Shown piece by piece: positions 1 through 5,571 of a DNA stretch of 7,649 nucleotides. Origin of the DNA: Cytophagales bacterium (GTDB taxonomy: Bacteria > Bacteroidota > Bacteroidia > Cytophagales > UBA9547); NCBI GenBank assembly GCA_025360395.1, contig JANYCH010000363.1:1-7649 (forward strand), read 5' to 3'. Under the pieces are notes generated by a model. That model searched no databases. It was not told the DNA's origin and worked only from the letters and a program-made list of their open reading frames with translations. A program made the position numbers and the translations under genes. Each line of letters begins with the position of its first letter. Positions within the stretch are counted from its first letter, which is position 1.

Positions 1-1
1 T

Positions 2-64
2 TCTCAGAATCAGCACCCACCCTTCCGCACTCTGCCTGAGGTCAGAACTGACCAGAATTTCTGA
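2..64 (+). CDS. C-terminal tail of an unidentified protein (partial, enters from left edge)
   Basis: The second reading frame is open from the left edge and stops with TGA at 62-64, about 30 bases before a strong terminator hairpin. That is the usual layout for the end of a gene. The visible 20 residues end in FRTLPEVRTDQNF. They are polar and rich in proline and glutamine, with no recognisable domain, so no function can be given. They do not resemble the C-terminal sorting domain of type IX secretion cargo. The call rests only on the open frame and the nearby terminator. Frame 1 stops earlier (37-39), and frame 3 runs on through the terminator to 257, which makes it less likely. Confidence 0.3.
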   Translation, partial: SQNQHPPFRTLPEVRTDQNF

Positions 65-94
65 AACAACAATGCTACACAACAAAATTCAACA

Positions 95-130
95 AAAAAG
101 GCGGCAGTTGAAACTTCAACTCCGCTTTTT
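95..130 (+). terminator. Rho-independent terminator, possibly bidirectional
   Basis: Arms 95-111 and 116-130 form about 15 base pairs with two single-base bulges (G100 and C105) around a four-base loop (112-115). The core pairs are AGTTGA with TCAACT, and GCGG with CCGC. The stem is flanked by an A-run on the left and a T-run (126-130) on the right, so it could stop transcription from either side. It most likely ends the gene whose tail lies at 2-64 and insulates the next transcript. Confidence 0.75.
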
Positions 131-218
131 GCATTATTCAAGGATTATTAACTCAAAACCTTTTTTTACTCGGATGTCAGTAAAAATTATTTTTAAAATA
201 CCTGCAAATATTAAACTT

Positions 219-251
219 TTCGCTTTTAAAAAAGTAAAGATGTTATGTTTG
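219..251 (+). promoter_or_regulatory. Candidate Bacteroidota-type promoter of the PorP/SprF-like gene
   Basis: TATGTTTG at 244-251 matches the Bacteroidota -7 consensus TAnnTTTG exactly. A weak -33 match (TTCG at 219-222, consensus TTTG) lies 21 bases upstream. Transcription would start near 256-259, downstream of the ATG at 245 but a short leader before the ATG at 272. The -7 motif is good, but such a match can arise by chance in AT-rich DNA, and the -33 box is poor. Confidence 0.4.
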
Positions 252-271
252 TATTAACAAGCATAATAAGG

Positions 272-1168
272 ATGTTACAAATTCTTTGGCGGATATTATT
301 TATTTTATTTGCCATTGACTTAGCTGCCCAAAACAGTTTTTATTACCCAAATAGCTTTAATGCCTATTTTTTAAATTTTTCACAGATAACACCCGCTTAT
401 TTTCCGGAAGAAGGAAAAGTAGAATTAACGAGTGGGTACAAATCATTAACAGGAGCTTTCAGAAAAATATCAAGTTATAATTTTACAGCTGCCAGGATCT
501 TTAAAAAAAATGAAAATTCTCACCTTGCCAGACTACAGTTTTACAATGAAAAAGAAGGATCTTATATTTCAAGTCCAAGAGCTTATGCTAATTATGGATA
601 TCAGGTTTCTTTAAATGAAAACCTGAAAATAGTTTCCGGAGTAAGTTTAGGATTTGCAGGACTTTATTACTCCGCTCCAAATACTACGCAATCCTCCTTC
701 AATGTTCCTGATGGGTCTCTGGGTGTAAGTCTAAAATCTGACTGGATAGAAATCGGAGCCAGCGCTTTTCAGATATTTAATTCCAGTTTTAAGCCACTTA
801 AAAGCACTGTTACATTGGAAAGATATTATAATCTGCACGCCAGTTTAAAAAAAGAATGGTCAAGCGATTGGTTTGTAAAGGCTTATGGACTTTACAGAAT
901 TTTGCCATCTGCAGAACCCGACATCATTATAACAGGATCAATTGGATATACAAGAAACATTGAAGCAGGAATGTCTGTTAAATATGGCAACGGAATTTCT
1001 TTGTTTGGAGTATTTAGTCCTGAGATAGGAGAGGACAGATTAAAAATATTAATAAATTACAATTCACCATTATTTAGTCTGGTCCCTAAATACCAAAGCA
1101 ACATCGAGATAGGGTTAGCATATCTTGTTTTTGATAAAGTGAATAATTTTTGGCACATTTATGAATGA
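272..1168 (+). CDS. PorP/SprF-family outer-membrane beta-barrel protein
   Basis: From the ATG at 272 the product has 298 residues. It begins with a typical signal peptide (MLQILWRILFILFAIDLAAQ) with probable cleavage around the Ala-Ala-Gln. The rest alternates polar and aromatic residues in short strands, as in an outer-membrane barrel. An early TPAY motif after FSQI, a Gly-rich strand (VSGVSLGFAGLYY), a PDGSLGVSL strand and a closing IEIGLAYLVF strand fit the PorP/SprF family. Those proteins associate with type IX secretion and gliding machinery and often anchor a secreted adhesin. No adhesin gene is visible beside it, so its partner is unknown. An in-frame ATG at 245 would add nine residues; I prefer 272 because the signal peptide is more compact and a TAnnTTTG element overlaps 245. 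The last strand is followed by about eleven extra residues (DKVNNFWHIYE), and the final codons overlap the next gene by 8 bases, so the two are probably translationally coupled. Family assignment is by recognised pattern, not alignment. Confidence 0.72.
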   Translation: MLQILWRILFILFAIDLAAQNSFYYPNSFNAYFLNFSQITPAYFPEEGKVELTSGYKSLTGAFRKISSYNFTAARIFKKNENSHLARLQFYNEKEGSYISSPRAYANYGYQVSLNENLKIVSGVSLGFAGLYYSAPNTTQSSFNVPDGSLGVSLKSDWIEIGASAFQIFNSSFKPLKSTVTLERYYNLHASLKKEWSSDWFVKAYGLYRILPSAEPDIIITGSIGYTRNIEAGMSVKYGNGISLFGVFSPEIGEDRLKILINYNSPLFSLVPKYQSNIEIGLAYLVFDKVNNFWHIYE

Positions 1169-1562
1169 ATTGACACTTACTACACCTGCATTGCTTTTTC
1201 CAAGCATATCACTTTTGCTCCTGGCCTATACAAATCGTTATGTTGCAATAAGTACACGTATAAGGGCTTTACATACATTGTATAAAACAGAACAGTCAGT
1301 TAATATCATAGATCAGATTAAAATATTGAAAATAAGGATCTTGCTGATCAGAAATATGCAATTACTGGGAATTTCCAGTGTGTTTTTCGCTGCTTTTACC
1401 ATGTTCCTTATATATTATGAACTACCTGATATCTCCCACATTTTTTTCGGTTTAAGCTTAATAATGATGCTTTCTTCTCTGGCCATATGCGGTACAGAAA
1501 TCTACCTTTCCAATAAAGCGTTGTTTATTCAATTAAAAGATATCGAGCATTTAGTCAGGTAA
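1161..1562 (+). CDS. DUF2721 family inner-membrane protein
   Basis: The product has 133 residues. It opens with the family signature LTTPALLFPSISLLLLAYTN (residues 4-25), in which a helix is followed by AYTNRY and a basic segment RIRAL. Two further hydrophobic helices lie near residues 66-86 and 91-115. Between helix 1 and helix 2 is a charged cytoplasm-like stretch (QIKILKIRILLIR) that is typical of the family. The tail LSNKALFIQLKDIEHL also fits. DUF2721 proteins are small membrane proteins of unknown role, so no function is assigned. The ATG at 1161 overlaps the stop of the barrel gene (ATGAATGA), which implies one transcript and coupled translation. The length is normal for the family. 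Confidence 0.85.
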   Translation: MNELTLTTPALLFPSISLLLLAYTNRYVAISTRIRALHTLYKTEQSVNIIDQIKILKIRILLIRNMQLLGISSVFFAAFTMFLIYYELPDISHIFFGLSLIMMLSSLAICGTEIYLSNKALFIQLKDIEHLVR

Positions 1563-1585
1563 GAAGTAATCGGTTGGCATAGTTG

Positions 1586-1611
1586 TTTCAATTTGAATGT
1601 TTCAAATGAAA
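1586..1611 (+). promoter_or_regulatory. Inverted repeat / hairpin just before the small disordered-protein gene
   Basis: TTTC (1586-1589) pairs with GAAA (1608-1611), and ATTTGAA (1591-1597) pairs exactly with TTCAAAT (1601-1607) across a TGT loop; A1590 is the only bulge. The 11-base-pair stem ends 5 bases before the ATG at 1617, so in RNA it could mask the initiation region and in DNA it could be an operator half-site pair. No T-run follows, so it is not a standard terminator. Confidence 0.45.
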
Positions 1612-1616
1612 TCAAT

Positions 1617-1838
1617 ATGAACAATAGCAAAAATAACCACGATAAGGTAAACGAAGGAGGCAAACAGGTTGTGAACGACCCTAAAATTACTGAAATAATT
1701 GCCAATAATAACCAAACAAAACCCTCGCAATACGAGGAGAAAATTGATGATGGAATAAGAAGAGAAGACCAACCATTATCTCAAAATAAGGAAGATAAAA
1801 TTGATCGGGAGAAAGCTTTAGAGGCAGGTGATAAATAG
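1617..1838 (+). CDS. Small hydrophilic, probably disordered protein
   Basis: The product has 73 residues and I do not recognise it. It is rich in Asn, Lys, Glu, Asp and Gln, contains no Cys, Trp or Phe, has one Tyr and lacks any hydrophobic segment or signal peptide. It is therefore expected to be cytoplasmic and largely disordered. The N-terminal half is Asn-rich (MNNSKNNHDK, then IIANNNQTK) and the C-terminal half is charged (NKEDKIDREKALEAGDK). The ATG at 1617 is chosen; an in-frame TTG at 1593 would add eight residues but lies inside a hairpin arm. It follows the DUF2721 gene by 54 bases on the same strand and may be co-transcribed. Its stop is 7 bases from the convergent gnd stop. It is probably a real gene, because the frame is clean, tightly packed between neighbours and has a protein-like composition, but no homology is known to me. 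Confidence 0.6.
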   Translation: MNNSKNNHDKVNEGGKQVVNDPKITEIIANNNQTKPSQYEEKIDDGIRREDQPLSQNKEDKIDREKALEAGDK

Positions 1839-1845
1839 GCCCGCC

Positions 1846-3246
1846 TTACCAATCGGTATGAAAATATTCGGCATCACTTTTGTCTATTCTTTTATATGTA
1901 TGTGCACCAAAATAATCTCTTTGGGCCTGAATCATATTAGCGGAACAGTTTCCTGAAATGATGTTATAAAAGAAGGATACTGCTGCCGATAAAACAGGTA
2001 CTGGAAAGTTGTGCAATATGCTTGCTGAAACTGCTTTAGACAGATTTGAATGATTCTGTTCTAAAATTCCCACTACTTCTGGATGAAACAGCAGTTCCGG
2101 GCTACTACTCAGTTCTTCACTGATCTTTTCCATCAAAGGAGACTTGATGATACAACCTCCGGTCCAGATCCTGGCTATCTCACCAAGGTTAAGGTTCCAT
2201 CCATACTTATCGGATGCATCTTTCATCATGTTAAAACCAATAATATGGTTGATTAGCCGCGCAGAAATAAGGGCAGACTTTAATTCATTCTCATTCAATG
2301 ATTCCGGAGCAGCTTTTGAACCTACATTTTTATAGATTTCAGCAGCTTTTTCTCTTTTAAATTTCAGCATAGACAGCATCCTTGTTTGTACTGCGTTCGC
2401 GATGGTGCTGAACGGGCTTCCTAAATCCAATGCTGCTTTCACGGACCAGCCTCCGGTTTCTTTTTGCTCAGCCACATCCAGAATTTTGTCGAGCAAAAGT
2501 TCATTACCTTCTTTTTTCAAAAGTATTTTACTGCTTATCTCAAGAAGATAGCTGCCGTCCCCATCCTGTTGCCATTTTTGAAATACATAGGATATTTTTT
2601 CAGGAGAATACAATAACAGGAACCTCATCAGGTAATACAGCTCTGCTATAATTTGCATTTCTGCATATTCAATCCCATTGTGGACAGTTTTAATAAAATG
2701 ACCGGCTCCATCAGGCCCCACATAAGTACTGCAGGGAAGATTGTTTTTGTCTTTCGATGAAATCAGGTCAATGTATTTAGAGACTTCCTTGTAGCCGTTT
2801 AATGGGCCTCCGGGCATAGTGGAGGGTCCGATCCGGGCACCTTCCTGTCCGCCTGAAATCCCAATACCCAGAAATATTAATTTTTGTTCTTCCAGATATT
2901 CAACCCTTCTCTTGGTATCAGAAAAATGTGAATTGCCACCATCCATGAGTATGTCACCAGGTTCTAAATATGGAATGAGCCTTGAAATAACATCGTCAAC
3001 GGGCTTGCCGGCATTCACCATCATCAAAATTTTTCTAGGCTTTTCTAAGGAAGCTGTAAAAGCTGCGAAGTCATCAAAGCCTTCAGCACCAGGGTTTTCT
3101 GATTCAAAGTTCTTTGCTAGGTTCACTTCCCTTCCGGGAACTTGCCTGTTAAAAACGGCAAGTTTTACACCTTTATTTACAAAGTTAATAGCAAGGTTCT
3201 TGCCCATAACTCCTAAACCAACAATACCAAACTGATTAAATTTCAT
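1846..3246 (-). CDS. gnd: 6-phosphogluconate dehydrogenase, decarboxylating
   Basis: The enzyme oxidatively decarboxylates 6-phosphogluconate to ribulose 5-phosphate and CO2 in the cytoplasm, the last step of the oxidative pentose phosphate pathway. The 466-residue length is normal. The N-terminal Rossmann domain has GLGVMG (10-15) and an NR pair (33-34), which in this family favours NADP. DGGNS (102-106), ISGGQEGAR with GPSTMPGG (130-147) and HFIKTVHNGIEYAEMQ (183-198) carry the substrate and catalytic residues, including Lys186, His189, Asn190 and Glu193. The helical C-terminal domain has QKETGGW (261-267), Arg289, GGCIIKS (363-369) and QRDYFGAHTYKR (442-453), whose Arg443 and His449 bind substrate phosphate in relatives. 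Some signature positions differ from the best known members: GGQEGA rather than GGEEGA, EYAEMQ rather than EYGDMQ, and QKETGGW rather than QKGTGKW. The start overlaps the end of gntK by 11 bases, so translation is probably coupled. I judge it a complete, active enzyme. Confidence 0.95.
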   Translation of the reverse strand: MKFNQFGIVGLGVMGKNLAINFVNKGVKLAVFNRQVPGREVNLAKNFESENPGAEGFDDFAAFTASLEKPRKILMMVNAGKPVDDVISRLIPYLEPGDILMDGGNSHFSDTKRRVEYLEEQKLIFLGIGISGGQEGARIGPSTMPGGPLNGYKEVSKYIDLISSKDKNNLPCSTYVGPDGAGHFIKTVHNGIEYAEMQIIAELYYLMRFLLLYSPEKISYVFQKWQQDGDGSYLLEISSKILLKKEGNELLLDKILDVAEQKETGGWSVKAALDLGSPFSTIANAVQTRMLSMLKFKREKAAEIYKNVGSKAAPESLNENELKSALISARLINHIIGFNMMKDASDKYGWNLNLGEIARIWTGGCIIKSPLMEKISEELSSSPELLFHPEVVGILEQNHSNLSKAVSASILHNFPVPVLSAAVSFFYNIISGNCSANMIQAQRDYFGAHTYKRIDKSDAEYFHTDW

Positions 3247-3727
3247 TTGCTATTTCTTTAATTATCTCATTTACAATTTCTTCTGGACTGTTTTCTATGG
3301 AAATATTGCAGGCATTTTCAGGAGTTTCCAAAGTCTCAAATTGTGAACCCAGCAAATCTGGTGACATAAAATGTCCGTGTCTCTGTCTTAAACGTTCCAA
3401 TATCAGTTCTGAGGTTCCTGCTAAATGTATCCATATTATATTAGATTTTAATCCTGACTGTAAAATTTCTCTATATTGATTTTTTAAAGCAGAACAAGCT
3501 AATACTGCACCATTTTTCTCCTGAAAATCTGCCAATACATTCGAGATTTGATTAAGCCAGGGAATTCTGTCTACATCAGTTAAAGGTATGCCCCTTGTCA
3601 TTTTATGCTTGTTTTCCTCAGGATGATACTGGTCCGCATCAAGAAAGGGAAGATTTAATTTCGCTGCCAATAGTCCGCCTACAGTAGTTTTTCCGCATCC
3701 GGTCACGCCCATTATTACAATAATCAT
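3236..3727 (-). CDS. gntK: Gluconokinase
   Basis: This 163-residue kinase phosphorylates gluconate with ATP to give 6-phosphogluconate, the substrate of the enzyme encoded by the next gene. The P-loop is GVTGCGKT (7-14). The GntK signature follows: LDADQYHPEENKHKM (29-43), GIPLTDVDRIPWL (46-58), ACSALKNQYR (77-86), and the lid and specificity segment RLRQRHGHFM with LLGSQFETLE (112-134). The length and motif order are those of a stand-alone GntK. It is the first gene of a two-gene minus-strand operon with gnd, overlapping it by 11 bases. No gluconate permease or GntR-type repressor is in the window. No strong TAnnTTTG element was found upstream on the minus strand, so its promoter is unplaced. 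Confidence 0.95.
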   Translation of the reverse strand: MIIVIMGVTGCGKTTVGGLLAAKLNLPFLDADQYHPEENKHKMTRGIPLTDVDRIPWLNQISNVLADFQEKNGAVLACSALKNQYREILQSGLKSNIIWIHLAGTSELILERLRQRHGHFMSPDLLGSQFETLETPENACNISIENSPEEIVNEIIKEIANEI

Positions 3728-3887
3728 TGGTGGGTATGTTTTACAATTTAAATCTGCACTTACTAAATTATCACACCATCTGTTTAAAGAACTATATTAA
3801 ATAAAGTATGATGTATTTTAAATTTAAATATAAAACAGAATTTTATATGGATTTATGTCTAATTAATTTGAAAATTTAGAATATTAG

Positions 3888-3917
3888 TTTGTGTTTTAGC
3901 TATTTTTAGTATTTTTG
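3888..3917 (+). promoter_or_regulatory. Candidate promoter of the exbB-exbD-exbD-tonB operon
   Basis: TTTG at 3888-3891 and TATTTTTG at 3910-3917 match the Bacteroidota -33 (TTTG) and -7 (TAnnTTTG) elements exactly. The spacing is 18 bases, slightly short of the commonest spacing but within the range described for the phylum. Transcription would begin near 3922-3926 and give a leader of about 140 bases before exbB. It is the best promoter match in this intergenic region. Confidence 0.5.
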
Positions 3918-4016
3918 CATGGGTATTCAATTAATGGAAAATACAAATAGCTTTTTTTCTATTATTAGAAATTTTATAAATTAACAATATGTTAATTTGC
4001 AGCTAGCCTTCTTATT

Positions 4017-4028
4017 TGCAATATTGCA
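4017..4028. repeat. 12-base perfect palindrome TGCAATATTGCA in the exbB leader
   Basis: The palindrome ends 37 bases before the exbB start and lies downstream of the candidate promoter. Its left half is part of the second copy of a direct repeat ATTTGCA (3995-4001 and 4014-4020, 19 bases apart). It could be an operator for a dimeric regulator; as an RNA hairpin it would be weak. No binding protein can be named. Confidence 0.4.
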
Positions 4029-4065
4029 CCCTAGATTATAAGCATTTAAACAAATCTTAAATAAA

Positions 4066-4857
4066 ATGGAACAAAAAGGATCTTCTCTAAAGTCAGTATT
4101 TGCAGGTTTAGTAATTGTTATCTGCCTTATTGTTGCACATTTGCTTTTTTACTTCGTTATGGGCTCTCCTTCAAATTTCGATACTGACGGTCATCCTCTT
4201 CCAGGGAACACACTCGGTATTATTTATAAAGGAGGTTTTATAGTTCCTATTTTAATGTCTTTTTTATTGATTGTAATCACGATATCAATTGAAAGGTTTT
4301 TAACAATTAACAAAGCTACAGGTACAGGTTCTGTAGAAGGTTTTGTTAGAAAAATCCAGTCATATCTATCTACCAACGATGTAAATAGTGCTATTGCAGA
4401 ATGTGATAATCAACAAGGCTCAGTAGGAAATGTTGTAAAAGCAACCTTAGAGAAATACAGGGAAATGAAAACTGAGCCGGTTATGGACAAAGAGCAGAAA
4501 ATCGCTACTATTCAGAAAGCAATGGAAGAATCTACTGCTTTAGAAATGCCATCTTTGGAAAAAAACCTTACAATTCTTTCTACTCTTGCATCAGTAGCAA
4601 CTCTTATCGCACTTTTAGGAACAGTTTTAGGTATGATCCGTGCATTTAGTGCAATGTCTCAAGCAGGTGCGCCGGATTCTTCTGCTCTTGCAACCGGTAT
4701 CTCTGAAGCACTTATTAATACAGCAATCGGTATTGGTACTTCTGCCGTTTCTATTATAATGTACAATTTCTTTACAAGTAAAATAGATACTCTTACATAT
4801 AGTATTGACGAGGCAGGAATGTCAATAACTCAAACTTTCTCAGCTACTAGTAAATAG
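4066..4857 (+). CDS. exbB: ExbB / MotA-TolQ-ExbB family proton channel subunit
   Basis: This 263-residue inner-membrane protein should form the channel ring that, with ExbD, uses the proton gradient to energise TonB. Hydrophobic segments lie near residues 11-32, 56-76, 168-196 and 208-236. The first is an extra N-terminal helix, so four are predicted rather than the three of E. coli ExbB. A cytoplasmic helical region (about 80-165) lies between helices 2 and 3. The signature LLGTVLGMIRAF (183-194) carries Thr186 and GISEALINTA (211-220) carries Glu214 and Thr219; these match the pore Thr148, Glu176 and Thr181 of E. coli ExbB. The Pro usually seen before LLGTV is absent (ASVATLIALLGTV). The leader before the ATG is A-rich (AATAAA) without a Shine-Dalgarno site. 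It is the first gene of the TonB operon; exbD follows after a 79-base gap containing a small hairpin. MotA and GldL are excluded by the ExbB signature and the neighbouring exbD and tonB. Confidence 0.93.
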   Translation: MEQKGSSLKSVFAGLVIVICLIVAHLLFYFVMGSPSNFDTDGHPLPGNTLGIIYKGGFIVPILMSFLLIVITISIERFLTINKATGTGSVEGFVRKIQSYLSTNDVNSAIAECDNQQGSVGNVVKATLEKYREMKTEPVMDKEQKIATIQKAMEESTALEMPSLEKNLTILSTLASVATLIALLGTVLGMIRAFSAMSQAGAPDSSALATGISEALINTAIGIGTSAVSIIMYNFFTSKIDTLTYSIDEAGMSITQTFSATSK

Positions 4858-4874
4858 TTTCGGCTTCTGTGTTG

Positions 4875-4892
4875 TTATGGTTTAGTCCATAA
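4875..4892 (+). promoter_or_regulatory. Small intercistronic hairpin between exbB and exbD
   Basis: TTATGG (4875-4880) pairs perfectly with CCATAA (4887-4892) over a six-base loop, and one wobble pair can extend it. It sits 17 bases after the exbB stop in the only long gap among the exb genes. No T-run follows, so it is more likely an RNA processing or stability element than a terminator, if it is functional at all. Confidence 0.3.
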
Positions 4893-4936
4893 TTATTAGA
4901 TCAAATGAACTAAGACAAAGACCAAAACCCTAAAAA

Positions 4937-5536
4937 ATGGCTAAAGTAAAAGTACCACGCAAAAATGTAATGATGGACATGACCGCCATGTGCGATGTCG
5001 GGTTTCTATTGTTAACATTTTTCATCCTGACAACATCTTTCAAACCAGATGAGCCAATAACGGTTGATACACCAACATCAACTTCAAAGTTTCAATTGCC
5101 AGAAAACGATGTAATCCTGATCCAGGTTAATTCAGAAGGCAAAATATTTTTTGGAATCGATGGACAACAAAATAGACGAGCTGTATTAGATAAAATCTCT
5201 CAAAAATATGGCGTAAAATTTACAGAAAAGGAAAAATATGATTTCTCTCTTTTGTCAACTATTGGTATGCCAATGTCCGGAATTAAGTCTTTTCTTCAAA
5301 AAGAAGCGTTTGAAAGAAAAAGCATTAAACAACCTGGAATTCCAGCTGATTCTACGGGAAATGAACTTTTTGACTGGCTGGCATTTGCAAGGACCACAAA
5401 TCCTAGAGCCAGGATTGCAGTAAAAGGTGACAGATCTTCAAATTATGAAGTGATGAAAAATGTTATTGGCACCCTTCAGGCACAAAATGTTAACCGTTTC
5501 AACCTTGTAACAGGTTTGGAAGCAGGTACAAAATAA
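4937..5536 (+). CDS. exbD: ExbD/TolR family protein, long Bacteroidota variant
   Basis: The product has 199 residues, against roughly 140 in E. coli ExbD. It has a short basic N-terminus (MAKVKVPRKN), one membrane helix (about 19-35) and a periplasmic domain. The pore motif reads MDMTAMCDVGFLLLTFF (13-29), with the proton-carrying aspartate at Asp20. The usual Pro and Val of DMTPMVD are replaced by Ala and Cys. After the first strands (DVILIQVNSEGKIFFGIDG) there is an added segment of roughly 60 residues (about 78-145: NRRAVLDKI, then IGMPMSGIKSFL, then PGIPADSTGNELFDW). The normal TolR-type closing half RIAVKGDRSSNYEVMKNVIG with NRFNLVTGLE follows. I recall this arrangement as a recurrent second ExbD type in Bacteroidota, so the insert is family-specific and not a local fusion. 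It lies between exbB and a second exbD and should sit in the same complex. Confidence 0.9.
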   Translation: MAKVKVPRKNVMMDMTAMCDVGFLLLTFFILTTSFKPDEPITVDTPTSTSKFQLPENDVILIQVNSEGKIFFGIDGQQNRRAVLDKISQKYGVKFTEKEKYDFSLLSTIGMPMSGIKSFLQKEAFERKSIKQPGIPADSTGNELFDWLAFARTTNPRARIAVKGDRSSNYEVMKNVIGTLQAQNVNRFNLVTGLEAGTK

Positions 5537-5565
5537 TTAATTATTAATTGTCAATTACTAATTAG
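5537..5565. repeat. AT-only imperfect inverted repeat between the two exbD genes
   Basis: Arms 5537-5550 and 5552-5565 match at 12 of 14 positions around a single central base; a hairpin would leave the innermost pairs open. The arms are almost wholly A and T, so the structure would be weak and the match may reflect low complexity. It begins at the base after the first exbD stop and fills most of the 35-base gap. Confidence 0.3.
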
Positions 5566-5571
5566 AAAAAC

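Larger units (their letters stand above)
3728..4065. other. Divergent intergenic region between gntK and exbB
   Basis: These 338 bases are very AT-rich and separate two divergent operons, so they must hold promoters for both. Facing right there is a candidate promoter (3888-3917), and further down a 12-base palindrome (4017-4028) and the direct repeat ATTTGCA at 3995-4001 and 4014-4020. Near gntK there is an AT-only palindrome (3817-3828), which is probably low-complexity sequence. No convincing minus-strand promoter, RNA gene or additional coding frame is seen. Confidence 0.7.

Noticed and set aside
72..257. Open frame of 61 codons on the plus strand
   Set aside because: It runs straight through the strong terminator hairpin at 95-130 and overlaps the start of the PorP/SprF-like gene. 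Its composition is that of translated AT-rich non-coding DNA.
1822..1846. Possible shared terminator for the convergent genes (AGGCAGG with CCCGCCT)
   Set aside because: There is one mismatch in seven pairs, an 11-base loop and no T-run on either strand. It also overlaps both coding ends. How the converging transcripts stop remains unclear.
2819..3235. 138-codon plus-strand open frame opposite gnd
   Set aside because: It lies wholly antisense to a well-conserved gnd coding region and has no recognisable domain; it is a shadow of the codon pattern on the other strand. The same applies to the shorter frames at 2144-2335, 2430-2651 and 3297-3479.
3817..3828. Palindrome TTTAAATTTAAA in the divergent region
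   Set aside because: It is made only of A and T in a strongly AT-rich stretch, so it is expected by chance; no supporting motif is nearby.
3919..3984. 21-codon frame beginning MGIQLMENTN upstream of exbB
   Set aside because: Its ATG starts 2 bases after the candidate -7 element, so it would lie outside or at the very start of the transcript. It has no ribosome-site signal and low-complexity content.
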